A stretch of DNA of 64,000 nt from Brachypodium distachyon (GCF_000005505.3 NC_016131.3:56715355-56779354); one strand, 5' to 3'; positions 34,015 through 46,483 are shown, numbered from the stretch's first letter. The notes: generated from the letters alone by a model not told the origin. Numbers and translations: made by a program.

Positions 34015-35360
34015 TTGGCCAAAGAGAAAATTACCCAAAACCACCACATTTGGGGCAGCCTTCTAAGAAAACCACATTTTTTTTCTTCAAATTACCATTG
34101 GTTTTGTGCACTGAGGTACTCTCGCGCACTGATTTACTGGTTTAGAGCGTTTTGATGCAAAACCTGACAAGTGGGGCCACTTGTCGGCGCCACCGTGGAC
34201 AAGGTTCTCCTTCATGGAAAGATCCCAACTCCTCTTCCTCGTGCTCGGCCTCCTCGCCGCGCTGCTCCCTGAGGCCGCGGCAATCTTCTGGACGACGCGG
34301 CCAGAGCCTGGGGACCCATACGAGCACACCCTCCTCGCTACCCAAGTCTCGCTCTTCTGCGCGCCGGACATGCCGACCGGCTACCTGCGGCCCCCCTTTC
34401 CGCTAGCCCCGCCATGGCCGAGGACAAGGTGCTCGAGGCGGCGTGCCTGGCCGACGCCGGGGCTCCCTTCCCTGGTCCGCGCCGCCGCGAATCGCTCCTG
34501 CTCCGCCTCCTCCCGCCCGCCTCTGTCTGCCGCAGGCGCTGCTGCCACTGCCGAGTCTGAGCTCACCACCGCCCACATCTCTCTCTCATCGAGAACGCCA
34601 TCAGCCGCCTCCGCTGGGGCGCACGCGGCCCAGCCCCAAAACCATGAGCTCCCCCCACCCACGCCCACGGAACGATCCAACCGACCCCGGCGCCGGCACC
34701 GCCTCCCGCGCCCTCCTTGCTCCTACTGTTTCACTGTGCCGCTTCCTAGTTCCTCACAGAGCTCCTCAATCAAAGCCAACATGACAAGACGTACATCACG
34801 GAGCTCCTAGAGCCCCAAAGCCAAGCAAATCATACTACCGGCGTACGTGCACGCTTGATTAAGCGGCAGCAAAATGTGCCGAGCAACGGATTGGGCAAGC
34901 TTGCGGCGCAGTTGTTGGGGAGGAGCAGGTCCGCTCGGGGGACTGCAGCTACAGGGGCGTGGCCTGCTGCCCATCCTCATCCCCTCCCAGCCAGGAGGAG
35001 CAGGTCCGCTCAGGGCCTAGAGGTGCAGCGGGGCGGATCGAAGATGAAGGAGCAGCGGGGCTGGAGAAAACATGCGCCGCCGCTGGAGTTGGGGAAGAAA
35101 CGCCATCCGTGTTCGCCCTGCTCAGCCGCTGGAGTTGGGAAAGAGAAGTCAATGGGTTAAGTCCAGCGTGGCGCCACGGTGGCACCGCAGGTGGTTCTAA
35201 TTGTCAGGTTTTGTATCAAAACGTTCTAAACCGGCAAATCAGTGCGCGGGAGTACCTCAGTGCACAAAACCGATGGTAATTTGAAAATAAAATAAAAAAG
35301 ATGGTTTTTTAGAAGGTTGCCCCAAATGCGGTGATTTTAGGTAATTTTCTCTTGGCCGAA
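34015..35360. mobile_element. MULE-C: element with ~155-195 bp terminal inverted repeats
   Basis: The element spans 34024-35351. Both ends begin GAGAAAATTACC when read inward, and the similarity continues for more than 150 bp (CATTTGGGGCA, GGTTTTGTGCACTGAGGTAC, AACGTTTTGAT). Flanking words TTGGCCAAA (34015-34023) and TTGGCCGAA (35352-35360) match at 8 of 9 positions, a Mutator-type duplication. The GC-rich interior carries a 209-codon frame and lacks transposase. Confidence 0.9.
34181..34810 (+). CDS. possible captured gene fragment in MULE-C
   Basis: The frame could use the ATG near 34214, giving a signal-peptide-like start (MERSQLLFLVLGLLAALLPE), then a short globular-looking stretch (IFWTTRPEPGDPYEH). 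After about residue 60 the sequence turns into Pro/Ser/Arg-rich text typical of GC-driven chance frames. I recognise no family. The first 60 residues may come from a captured first exon of a secretory gene. The rest is doubtful. Confidence 0.3.
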   Translation: MSAPPWTRFSFMERSQLLFLVLGLLAALLPEAAAIFWTTRPEPGDPYEHTLLATQVSLFCAPDMPTGYLRPPFPLAPPWPRTRCSRRRAWPTPGLPSLVRAAANRSCSASSRPPLSAAGAAATAESELTTAHISLSSRTPSAASAGAHAAQPQNHELPPPTPTERSNRPRRRHRLPRPPCSYCFTVPLPSSSQSSSIKANMTRRTSRSS

Positions 35361-35454
35361 CCACATCGCTCAGGCGGAACTCTCGCCTGGACCAGCCGCC
35401 GCCGGAGACCTCCCCTAGAAGAGCCACCGGAGACCTCTTGCCTGGACCAGCTGT

Positions 35455-37660
35455 GCATCCTACTTCAAATTATATGTACACGCATGTGCAAACTTCTTGT
35501 TGGGTAGCTAGCCAGCTGCAGCCTGCATCATGTATATATAAATGCTGGATTTCCAAATATGTACACGCTGCACCCACCGGCCAGGCCACCATGCATACTG
35601 TACCTACGTTCGTAGTTGAATTGCTGCAGTAAGCTGCGTGCTGTACCAGAGAGCGTGTGAGCATGCATGGATGGATGCAGGGGCGCTCAACAACAACCAG
35701 TAGCAGTAGCCAGTAGTCACGAGCATATATACGGTCGTCGATATATATATGCATGCATGCGCACCTGAGACTGAGACCCCGCTAGCTGAGACGGGCAGAG
35801 ATGAGATCCATGTGTACAGGGCATGCATGGATGGCTGCCTCCTGAGACAAATGCATGCAATTAAAGGGTGCCCTGCACTGCATGTATGTTAATTTTTTTC
35901 TTATTGACACCCTGCATGCATGCAAGTCCTCGCGTGATTGATTCCCTACGTGTAACGTGTTTGGTCCAGAGATCGAAATCTGAAGCCACAATTTTTTTGT
36001 GTTGGAATTCATCAAAAAGCATGCATGCATAGATTGGCAGATTGCAGAGAGGACGAAAAAACAGAAAGGTGAAAAATGTTTACCAGTGAGCGAGCAGGAG
36101 CAAGGTACCACTTATCTCGTAGAGCGTACTGTCGTACGTGTTTAGATGAGAGTAAAGTACTTGAGGTTGGTTACGTACATTGGTGCGGCTAGCTTAATTG
36201 GCTTGTCGGCTTCCGGGGAGAAGGAGAATAATAATTCCACTGCCAGCTGATCAATCTGGGTCCATTCACCCCTGATCCCAGTCTCTCGCCGCATGTCATC
36301 CTGCAGTCCACCGAGTTAGCCATTCCATCCATCAGCACCTTTCCCCTCACTCTCAAATTTGCTTTTTTACTCTCAGCATTCAAAAGGACAAAAAAGAACA
36401 CCAAACTTTGCTTTACTCTGCATCTATTCGTACAAATTGACCTTTTTTTCGGGGGACTACTTTTCTTTTACAGCTTTTGTTGTACTAGTAGTAAGTCAGT
36501 CAGGTTATCAAGTGGGTTCTCTTCTCTTTTACTCATGGCTTTCCACTCTCATTTTATTTCATTCACTTTTCCTTTTTAATTAACGTGCATACTCTGCAAG
36601 ATCGACAAGCCTGTTCTTGATTTCTTTTATATGTTTCAAATAAAAACGGAACGGCTTCGCAACTTGCTGCCAGGCGCCAGCGCTGCGTACATGGAAGCCA
36701 CGACGAAGAAACTTTTGTACCCACTACCTCCGAGTGCTCTATTCCTAACGTCTCCTATTCCCAATAAGCTAACTTCGTCTCTTTCTCTCTTGCTTTGTGT
36801 TTGCTAAAGCCTAAAGGTTGGTTCACGGGGGCCGGAAAGGTGCAGCTGAAACTCCGATGACTCGTGAAGCATTGTGTATTGAGAGAATGCATTCGAGTGG
36901 TGGTGCTTGTGTATAAATTGTAACCCATGGCCATGCATGTTGTGGTTGGTGAAAACATTTATCTATCAATATCATTAGATATTTTCACCGTGTATAAATG
37001 ATGACCGCAGTCTCCACTGCTACACAACAAGGCCGGCCATGTTCTCTGTTTTCTTTTGAATTTCTTCTAGACCGAGCCTCGTGGTGTGGTTTCCTCCTTG
37101 AAGATTATTCCTCTTTATGACTAGCGTCATTTTATAACGAAGGTGCCCAATGTCCAAACTGAACCGATATGGCTAAAGCGAGAACGTACATACGAAGAAA
37201 CAAAAAACAACCTTACCTGTCCTCATGCACATTTGGATTGCAGTTCCAAACTATATATATTGATTTCACATATAGGACCTTTCTTATTCCTACCTTTTTT
37301 TTTAAAACTCTGGAGTGGACCATATTGACATTATACTTGGGCATGGGTGGCCTGTCCTGGCGGGCCCGGGCCGAGGCCCGACGTCCCGGGCCGGGCTCGG
37401 GCCTCACTTTCCAGTCCCAAGCCCGGCTCGAAAGTCTGAGAAAGCCCGAAATGACTAAAACGGGTATTTTTTAGAAAACAAATAGGCAAAAAATCATTTA
37501 TTTATTTTGAAAATAGTTATTTTAATGCTTAAATCGTCTATTTTCGGGGTTTCAGGTCGGGCCGGGCTCGGGTTTCAGGTTTGACCGTCGGGTTTTTATG
37601 AAGCCCGACCGGGGTTTGCCCAAGTATAATTGACATATACTTATGCATGTGCTTGTCTTA
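35455..37660. repeat. EPFL-upstream block, copy B
   Basis: Shares with copy A the CATGTGCAAACTTCTTGTTG and ATAAATGCTGGATTTCCAAA region, GATCGACAAGCCTG, AACGGCTTCGCAACTTGCTG, AACGTCTCCTATTC and TTTTCACCGTGTATAAATG. It also shares the downstream TTTTATAACGAAGGT and GCTCATAGCTTGAGCCAT landmarks with copy C. A hAT-type MITE interrupts it at 37332-37628. No coding sequence. Confidence 0.75.
37324..37636. mobile_element. hAT-type MITE, 297 bp, 8-bp target duplication
   Basis: Element 37332-37628 has perfect 12-bp inverted ends (TATACTTGGGCA and TGCCCAAGTATA) and an exact 8-bp duplication ATTGACAT on both sides. The interior is rich in CGGGCCCGGGCC and GGGCTCGGG words. Copies C and D of the surrounding block show the empty site. 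An 8-bp duplication points to the hAT superfamily. Confidence 0.92.
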
Positions 37661-38099
37661 AATGGCTCATAGCTTGAGCCATAAGGGTATCTCCAACACT
37701 ACATGTGAGCTGTTACTAAGAGTCTTCTCGCAAAAAAAAAAGTTGCTACTAAGAGTGTCATGTAGGCTTTTTTTTGACACAGAGAGAAGAGAGGAAAAGC
37801 GAAGTAATAGTAGTAACTTACAAGCTACTCATTAGGCTCTTGGACCAAAGCACAAATAACAAACAAATATTTTGAAGAGATCCCTTGTTAATAAAAACTT
37901 GATTTTTATATCTTAATATCAACTCTTACTAATGATCTGTTGGAAGATGTTGTTACTAATGATGTTTACGGTAAACACTCCATGAAAACCATTACAACAT
38001 TTTTTTTTGCATATGGTACAAAAGTGATGTTTTATATATGTGTAAAACTTGAATTCCAATCTCAACTCAGTCTTTGGTTAGCGGCAGTGAAAACAACAT
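37661..38099. other. spacer between blocks B and C
   Basis: AT-rich. It opens with GGGTATCTCCAACACTACAT, which resembles a Tourist/Harbinger MITE end, but no matching right end was found. No gene. Confidence 0.4.
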
Positions 38100-39318
38100 G
38101 AATAGTGACTTTTCACTATTTGACACTGTTCACTTGTATCTTTTCACTTGTGCTCTGTGAAATTGACAAAGCTTCTTTTCAAACTTCCGTGTCCAAAACA
38201 TCCGCAAAGGATACTATAGCCCTCTCAGAATAATGGATCTAGCTTGACAAAGCGCTAATAATCCAACAACGAATTAAAGGGCCCAACTCCCGTACTCAGC
38301 AGCGAAAAGACCCCGCTGGGGACTGAATATTGAAATCAAGACGAAAGTAAGCTCTCAAGAAGGGAAAAAACATCAAATTAATTAGGGGGAGACTCTGCAT
38401 CTATATATTAAGTGTATCCATGCGCTGCATTGAACAATTTTTTATTCCTCGACGGTTTATCAATTGGTACAAATGAATTCCCACAAATTAAAACATAAAA
38501 CAGAGGTGAAAGATGATCACCTCGAGAAGAAACGGACAAGGCGCTTTGTACTAGGATAGAGAAGGCCAGAGAGAGGTTGTGTATGGACAACATACGTTCG
38601 GAGGTATGGCCACGGCCTAAGCTGTGCCATGTTGCGTGGTTCCTTGGGGTAGTAGAAAACGGTGTTGTGTTGGCATACCACAATCCTTCTGATGAAGAGA
38701 TCTTAATTAGCTCGCTTCCAAGCGCTCCATTCCCAATGTCTCCTATTCTAACCTCTCCCGTGTCTTTCTTTCTCTTGCCTTGCTTTTGCTGAAGATTGGT
38801 GTACAAGAGAAAGGTGCTGAAACTAGATGACTCATGAAGCATCGAGAGAATGCACTCCATCGACAGGTAATGTTGTATAAATATTGTAACCACGCATGTC
38901 TTGATTGGTGAAAACATTTATCTGTCATTATTACGAGACATTTTTTTTAAGTAGACATTATTACGAGACATTTTGACCGTGTATAAATGGCGACCTCCGT
39001 CTACAATGCTGCTCAACGAGGGCCATGCATGTTCTTTGTTTTGTTTTAAATTTCGTCCAGATTGAGCCTTACATTGTTTCCTCCTTGAATATCATGCCTA
39101 GTTCCTTTTATAACGAAGGTACACAATGTTCCAAACTAACCGTTTTGGCTAAAGCAAGAACGTACGTACAGAAGACATTTGGATTACAGTTCCAAATATA
39201 CAGCTAAAATAAATCAAGTTCAGAGATGGGCCTTTTCCTTAGTCCTGCATTTTATTTTTGAAGCTCTGGAGTGGACCATGCATAAATACTTGTTCACACG
39301 TGACTAGTGCTTGTCTTA
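38100..39318. repeat. EPFL-upstream block, copy C
   Basis: Carries TGCTCTGTGAAATTGACAAA, CAGAATAATGGATCT (shared with D), GGTTGTGTATGGACAACATA, AATGTCTCCTATTCTAACCT, TATAACGAAGGTACACAATG and GAAGCTCTGGAGTGGACCAT in the same order as the other copies. MULE-D sits at its right edge. Confidence 0.75.
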
Positions 39319-39834
39319 GAGTAAAATACACCTCGGGTCCATAAACTCGGCAAAAATGAATATTTTAGTCCACGAACTCGCAAAACGTACACATAAATTC
39401 ATAAACTGGGATTACTGTGTCACTTTAGTTCAAAAACGGTTCGGCAGGACTAAAACCAGTGACGTGGCCGCCACGTCGGCTAAGTCCAGGACCGATACTT
39501 CTAATCCCTCTTTCGCAGGGTGTTTTTTTCTTTTCCAAAACCACCCGTCCAGTTAAAATGCATCTCAAAATTCCCAAATCGGCGGCCAAAATCACCGGCA
39601 ACGCCGTGGCCGGATGGGTGATTTTTCAAAAAACACCATGCGAAAGAGGGATTAAAAGCCGTGGTCTCGGCTGAAGACGACGTGGCGGACACACGTGGCG
39701 CGTTTAAGCCTCGCCGAACCGTTTTTTGACTAAAGTGACACAGTAGTTCCAGTTTAGGGGTTTAAGTGTGCGTTTTCCGAATGCATGAACTAAAGTGTTC
39801 ATGTGCTAGTAGTGTATTTTACTCGCTTGTCGTA
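39309..39834. mobile_element. MULE-D: foldback-type Mutator MITE, 506 bp
   Basis: Element 39319-39824 begins GAGTAAAATACAC and ends GTGTATTTTACTC. The inverted arms extend some 170 bp (CTGTGTCACTTTAGT, ACGGTTCGGC) and resume in the centre (CCCTCTTTCGCA against TGCGAAAGAGGG), so nearly the whole element can fold. Flanks GCTTGTCTTA and GCTTGTCGTA match at 9 of 10 bases. Copies A, B and D show the undisrupted word. Confidence 0.9.
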
Positions 39835-41365
39835 ACTAGTTCATAACTTGAGCCATATAAACGTCGGTATAAAAATTGTCTTAACCTAATGATCCCTGCC
39901 CCCTCGATTACCGCAGGCATGCAAGGAGCTTTTCCATTTTAACTTGTGGTCTGCGAGATCGACAAACTGTTTCCAAACTTCTGTGTTTTCCTCCAAACAT
40001 CCGAAGGGTACTGCAGCCCTATCAGAATAATGGATCTTGAAAATGTCGTTGCCGAACAGTGGGCAGGGCATCACCTCGAGCTTGACAAGGGCTAATTAAT
40101 ACTCTCGTGATCCTTGTACGAACAAAGGTCTTGTCAGTACAAAACAAAGGTCCGGTAATCCTTGGCAGCCAAAGGATCCAATGCATGGCTTTTGGCTCCC
40201 GGGCTTTATGAAGCCCTTTATTTGAGATAAAAAAAAGGAAAAAATATATCTAAATGTTAATAAATTATGTTTTTTATAGTGTAAACATAGATGAAAATTG
40301 AATGCCTGTAAATTTTCATTAAGAGGTAAGTTGATTTGTGCTTTGTACAAAAATAACGAATTTGTAGATCTCAAATAGTAAAATGTAGATATATTTGAAA
40401 TTTACAAATTTCTGATTTTTGTACAGATCACATGCCAACATAATTGAGGCTTATGGTTTGAGTGAATTCCATTTTTTAACCCTGCTTTCACTTTTGCGAC
40501 TCAATGTACCCCATTTAGTGGAATTTCTATGATGAACTTATCCAATTTAAGCAAACTTGTGAGACACATTACTTATGTAGTGTTCTTTTTTCATTTCCCC
40601 CAACTCATGTCACTTGTCGGACCTATTTGGACTGCCACATTGGAGAATTTTTTTTCTTCCAAATATCCATTGGTCATACTTGCATATGATGTCCTCCACC
40701 TCCGTGAGAGGTACAATCACACCAGCAGGTGTGGCTTCACCTACGCTGACATCTGAATCAAGCGCGTTCCGAAGAAAGAAAGAAAATAAAATGCGATGTC
40801 CCTATAGAATACCTTGCTATCACGGCGTTTACCTGGGGTCGTTCCTGTGCAACAGAAGCTAGCGTCACGGCTCCTCCGATGGACTCTCCATAGAGGAATC
40901 TGTTCACTCTTATTGTTTTTATAGTTTTCACCAATGTTTACATGAAAAATAAATTCAGAAATTTTTTTAACTTAAAAAAATAATTTTCGTTTTTTTTCTC
41001 AAATAAAGAGCTCTATATGCAGCCAGGGAGCTGAAAACGCATGTCCACAAGGGATTGAATAATGAAATCAAGACAAAAATAAACTCTCTTTTTTGCGGGC
41101 AAGACGAAAATAAACTCTCAAGAAGAAAATTCATCAGATTACTTGGCAGGAACTCTACATACATATATATTAATTGTATCCATGTTGTATTAGACAATTT
41201 TTTTTGATTTATTTGGATTATTTTTTTCACAAATATTTTGATTCATCTGGATTATCAAATTGGAATCCAACGAACTATACTGATCCAGAAAAGAAAGGTC
41301 AAAGTGAGATTGTGTATGGACAACATAAGTTCAGATCCGTATGTCCGCTGCCAAATCTGAGCCAT
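39825..41365. repeat. EPFL-upstream block, copy D, left part
   Basis: Starts with the tail of copy C (ACTTGAGCCATATAAACGTC), then GTGGTCTGCGAGATCGACAA, CAGAATAATGGATCTT and, after an AT-rich stretch at about 40100-41025 not seen in copy C, AATGAAATCAAGACAAAAAT and GATTGTGTATGGACAACATA. It is cut by CACTA-II at 41366 and resumes at 50833. Confidence 0.7.
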
Positions 41366-41385
41366 CACTATTACAGAAAGGCTTA

Positions 41386-41640
41386 TCAGTAACGGTCGAA
41401 AAACAACATCAGTAACGGTTGGAGCCGCCGTTACTAACTTCGTATTACTGATGATACCCATCGTCAGTAACGGTCGCCGCGACCGTTACGATGTAACATC
41501 GTCAGTAACGGTCGCCGCGACCACCACTGATGTATATATACATTAGTGGCGGTCGCTTCTATCCGACCGTTACTGATGTATATATCATCAGTAATGGTCG
41601 CTTTTCCACAACAGTGTCGGTCGAGCGACCGACACTGATA
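41386..41640. repeat. CACTA-II 3' subterminal array
   Basis: About eight copies of ATCAGTAACGGTCG and its complement CGACCGTTACTGAT, plus diverged forms (CCACTGATG, GACACTGATA). Expected transposase-binding region. Confidence 0.9.
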
Positions 41641-42000
41641 CATTTTCGGAATTTTAAAAAATAATTAAAACCACAGAAAATACACAGGAAATACACATAA
41701 TAATATATACAGCACAGAAAAATGTATCTCATCACAGAAAAATACATATAATGCCGCATCACATCACAGCACATCACATCACATCATTTAAAGCATACAA
41801 ATGTATATAAGCTACATCATTTAAAGCATATAAAGAATACAAATGTATCTCACTCCACGACATTGATTACAAAGTGTCAAAATTCCATAGAAGCATAATT
41901 ACAAAGTGTCAAAATTTCATGGAAGCATATAAAGAATACAAATATATCTCATTTCAAGCTTGAATCTATTGTCGTGGGTGAACCCTAAACACGACTTGTT

Positions 42001-45000
42001 CTACGCGTTCGAAGAAGTCCCCACTAGGCTTAATGACCTCATTGTTTGGGCGAACTCCCTTTGAATGTTATAGACGACCCATTTAGGTCGGTGTTCCATT
42101 ATCATTCGGGGCCGCCAGTACTCTTCTATCGCCGCGACTGACCCCTTCCACTCAGGCTTGAACATGCTGGCATTCTCCATAAGAATGTGCCAGCAGTAGT
42201 AGCCACAGAACACACTGCCAGGCAGCTGTTGCTGGCAAGGGAACCTGTGGTTGTGGTGAGGCTTGTCTTTATAGCCTTTACCAGCTAGTTTTCCCTTGTT
42301 TTCCACTTTCCAGGCAGTGTTAATGAGTGATTTGATGTTTTTCCAGAACCTACCTCGAACACTCTTCTTCGGAAGTAGTGAATCGAAGTAGTACACCGCG
42401 GACCAAGGCAAACAAATGAGTATTGTCACCCAATGGTCTCTGTTTTCAAAAGAAACAAACTTTAGTATCTACGGGTGTATAAGAAAGACTGAATTAGAAA
42501 AAACAAACGGTTCCATATATAAAATTGAACTAACTCCAAATTAAGGAAGAAGAGGATGAAGTCGTCGTCCGCGTATTTCTCGAGACATGCCACCAAGTAT
42601 TTAGATGCCATGGTTCTTGAGGCATCATTTTCTGACTCAAGACCGATGTCAACGTAGTTGAACATCGCAGGGTCTAGAATGGCTACTTTTTTGACCTCCA
42701 ATCGCCGCAGTTCTCTTATTTGGTAGGCAGACCACAGCCTTAAGAGGTTGATATCAAGCTTTTGGCGGTTGAAAAGGTGGAACAGTTCGTTGAACTCCAT
42801 ACCAAAGGTGATAGGACGTTCTGAATCTTCCTGGTTTCTTGGTCAAAGAAGTCATAGTCTTTTGGGATGCTAACATTGATCTGTTGGGCATGCTGTTGAG
42901 AACCAGTTGATGCTTGCATGTAGAACTGATGAAGCTCTTGCATCTCTCTGGACACGGCACGCAGGGAATCTTCGGTGACCATCGGTCTTCCAGGATAGTA
43001 AAGAAGCACCCGGTCGAACTCCCTAGCCACGAAATAGGATCCGTCTTTGAATCTCTGGCCTTGATATGGGTTCTTAATGAGAATGTCAGGCCTATTGTCC
43101 TCCCAGACTCCAGTTATGTCAGGCACATGGTGCATCTCATCTTGAGTGACATTGGAGGACTCCTTGATGGTCTTGCCGCCGCGTCCCCTTTTTTTATGCC
43201 TCCTCTTACTGTCCCATGCCTTCTGCTCCTCTGTCCTTGTACTTGTCATCGATCTTGCGGCCACCCATGGACTCAGCGGCACCCAAGAGAGAGAAGGTGG
43301 GAGGGACGCTTCCAGCCTGTGCCGACCCTGTGGTCTGGCTATCTTTGAGCTGTGCAGGCATCGACATTGCCCGCTCTTCATCTCCGCCGGCATCGACAGG
43401 AGGAAGTATCCTAGGGGAAAGGCTGAGCGGCGAATGAGAAGTACCTTTGTGGGCGGAGGGAGATGGAGTCATAGAGGGATGGCGATGGTTGTAGAGAGAT
43501 ACCAAGCTCCTAGGCCACATAATCCGGTAGTTTGGACAACCGCCTAGGATTTCCACGCCTTCCTCCAAAGGTAGCGGGATAGCATAATCCCGATGCTCCT
43601 CGACGACGGAGTCCACCATCACACTCACTTGTGTGTTGTTCATGAGAATGTCGTGCACCAGTGGCGGTGATTGTCTGGGCATCAGGCGGCCAATGGTGCC
43701 TACAGGCTTTCCAGTCTTGTCAACGTGGATACGACACTTCACCGGTGCCTGCGCGTAACAAGAAGAAGTCATATGTGTGTAAGATCTTTATTCATGAAGG
43801 TAAGGAGTGAAAAAGAGTTTGAAAAGATTGCTTACAAGGATGTTGTCGCTCGGATCGTTATCCCGGATGTCCTCGCTTGCGTCCGGTTGGCTAGCGGGGG
43901 GGGGGGGGGGGTTGTCCATGCTAGGAGCCGGGCTGTAACCTGGGGTGTAGGTGTCATCTTCGTCCATACGTGTCTCGGAGGTGGCGCTGATCTTCAGCGG
44001 GTGCTCTTTCGCGGGGGAAGAGGAGGAAGAGGAGGAAGTAGATTCCTCAAACCTTCCACTCCTCCCCCGAGTATGGCGCCAAGGGCGGGGTGGTCTTTGG
44101 CCAATGCCGACACCAAATGATGGACGGCTTGCACTGCATATTCCCGCGACACCTCTTGAGACATGATAGATGCCTGCTCTCGCGCCTCCGCCTTAGCTTG
44201 TTCTATTATCTCAGAAGAAGCGGGAAGCTTTTTCTGGACCCTGCTTCGCTTTGGAGCAGGCGGGAAATAATCATCCCAGCAGGCCCCTTCGCCTTCTCCT
44301 AGAACATGGCCCGTGTGCTCCGCCTTTTGCAAGCCGGCGGTCACAGCCGATTCCCACCTCTTGCTCTCCACGGAGTTGTTGGAGATTTCTGACCTCTTGC
44401 TCTCGTCTCATTTGTGGGCATTTTCCTGTTATCATATAAAATAGGACGTGAGTCTATATGGATCAGGAGTGTCATAATTAATGCCGAAAACAACTAAATG
44501 CACGTGAACCCTTACCGTAAATTTTTTAACAGGCGGCTACATTGGCTCAATGCCCGCCCACTCCTCGAGTGTCATGTGCTGACGTGCATATTCTCTAGCA
44601 CGTTGGTCCTCCAGCATGTCATGCACTCGAGGCATCCTGCCTGCCAACTCGAGAATTCGGTCCTGCTTGCGCCAGACCTTCTTCTTCCCCTCTTTCCCTG
44701 CACTCCCTAGCCTGTAGTTCAAGGGCTTCCTCCCGCGCAACGCCCTCATGTGTTCACTCTTCGCAATGAAGGGAGGGTCAGACTATTCCTTCTTGAACTT
44801 TTCCCATTCGGCGTCATCAGTTACCGACGGCCATTTCTTCTTGATGATCTCATAGGGTTTGTCCATCCACTTTCTAGCGGTGGTTTTCCAATTAGCAAGT
44901 CCATTGCGGTCTGCTATGTTGACGGCCGCTAGGAATCGCTCGCGCCAGTCGTCGGTGACTTGGAACCTCCTTGCAACGTCTGCGATGCACGTGTCTCTAA

Positions 45001-45369
45001 CGACTTGGGAGATGTCACTCCACTCGTCGGTGATCTTGCAATACTTGCGTGCAACGGCTCCACAGGTCGTTGCGAAGGCCTTCATTGCCCTCTCAGGCGA
45101 CTCCGGGCGGCCTCTCTCAGAGTGCCGGGTGACCACGTAACAGAACTCCTTCAAGTTGTGGCTCCCCCTCGGTGTCTTCTTCCTTGGCTTCTTAGCGGAG
45201 TTTCAGAAGGCTGCGGGTTACTCTCTTCCACCCGTTGCTCGTTGTCGCGTTCTTCTGAATGAGAGCTACCTGAGCCAGAGCTGGCAATTTGCTCTCCCGA
45301 TGAAGACTCTTCATCGACACGATCTACCTCCTCCCATTCAAGAACTGGTTTCTGGCTACTCTTGCCCAT
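42001..45369 (-). pseudogene. CACTA-II second gene: plant transposase region plus ULP1-like (C48) protease domain
   Basis: The minus strand starts at 45369 (MGKSSQKPVLEWEEVDRVDE). Next comes a region like plant transposase (Ptta/En/Spm) proteins (45154-44537: WKTTARKWMDKPYEIIKKKW, DQRAREYARQHMTLEEWAG) and a helical stretch (44371-43994). Then a conserved domain after a likely intron (43772: CRIHVDKTGKPVGT, PLVHDILMNNTQVSVMVDS, IMWPRSLVSLY). The 3' part (42800-42001) is a C48 cysteine protease: DHWVTILIC with the His, VYYFDS with the Asp, and QQLPGSVFCGYYC with Gln and Cys. Several stops between segments are partly introns and partly decay. Such proteases accompany TNP2 in many plant CACTA elements. 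The role there is unproven; deSUMOylation-type activity is the family precedent. Confidence 0.8.
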
Positions 45370-45719
45370 TTCGTACCTATGCCATCAAAACCATCAAATA
45401 TATATCGGCCGAAAATTTTGGCATGATCTATGCTAAAAAACTAGCAAATTTTCTCTACTAGGAGTTCGAAACCAGCATAAAAAACCAACCCGCATATGTA
45501 CCCCCTCGGCACGATGGCTGGCCCCTTCTCCAATTACCCGACACGATGGTCGGGCCCACAATTCACATAAGTAAACAGCATGTATATCCAAGCATGTATA
45601 TCCCAACTTATATACCAACCGAACCAATTAGCAGCAACTAATTTGCTAACCAACAGCATGTATATATCAACAGCATGTATATATATCATATAAAACACCT
45701 AATTTGCTAAGCAAGAAAT

Positions 45720-46015
45720 ATTCAGTTAAGCCCTAACACCTAACCAACAGCATGTATATATATGATATAAAACACCTAATTTGCTAACCCTAACCCTAAC
45801 AATCATCTAATTTGCTAGCATGTATATATGACAGCATCTAATAATCATCTAATATATGACAACATATAAACAACAACTAATTTGCTAACTCTAACCCTAA
45901 CAACAACTAATTTGCTAAATTAACAGCAACTAATTTGCTAATCCTAACAACAACAATTTAGGGTTAACCCTAACCCTAATTAAATTAACACTAATTCAGT
46001 TAACCCTAACCCTAA
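45720..46015. repeat. telomere-like CCCTAA words in the CACTA-II gene spacer
   Basis: Short runs of CCCTAACCCTAA occur at about 45785-45800, 45890-45900, 45965-45980 and 46003-46015, separated by AACAACTAATTTGCTAA words. This is the upstream side of the second gene. It is too short and broken to be a telomere relic. Confidence 0.7.
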
Positions 46016-46483
46016 TTTGGCAGAGGAGGCGGCAAGAAATCGAACCGGTCGTCGGAGGCAGAGGAGGCGGCGGCGGGCTCGGAGGAGCTCTTCGGGCTCG
46101 GAGGACGGCGGGGAAGAGGAGGCGGCTGGAGGGCATCGGTCTCGGGGCCGGGGCGCTCGTCGTGGCTTGGCGGCGGGCGCATCAGGCTCGGGTGCTCAGG
46201 CGTCGGAGGCAGAGGAGGTGGCGGCGCTTCGGCTCAAGGATGAGGACACGGGCTCAGGCTCGGGGTCGACGGCGGTGGGGTGGCGGGGAAGAGGCGGCCC
46301 GAGGGCGTCGGGCTCGGGCGCTTGACGCGAGGCGGCGGGCTCGGGGTCGACGACGGCGGCGGCAAAAATATCGCTTCGCCGAAGCTAGGGTTAGCCCACT
46401 GCTGGTCGCTCGGTGTTCTGAGCACGCGCGGGCGGAATAACCTTAAAAAATTTCTAAGTGTTCCTTTATATACCCAAGTATCA

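Noticed and set aside
37670..37960. Tourist/Harbinger MITE
   Set aside because: Left-end-like GGGTATCTCCAAC is present but no matching right end or target duplication was found.
45720..46015. Interstitial telomere
   Set aside because: Only short CCCTAA runs broken by other words, and within a transposon spacer.
46017..46440. Plus-strand GC-rich frames in CACTA-II encoding Arg/Gly/Ala-rich text
   Set aside because: Composition is driven by (GGCGGC)-type repeats upstream of the minus-strand second gene; no domain and wrong strand for the element.
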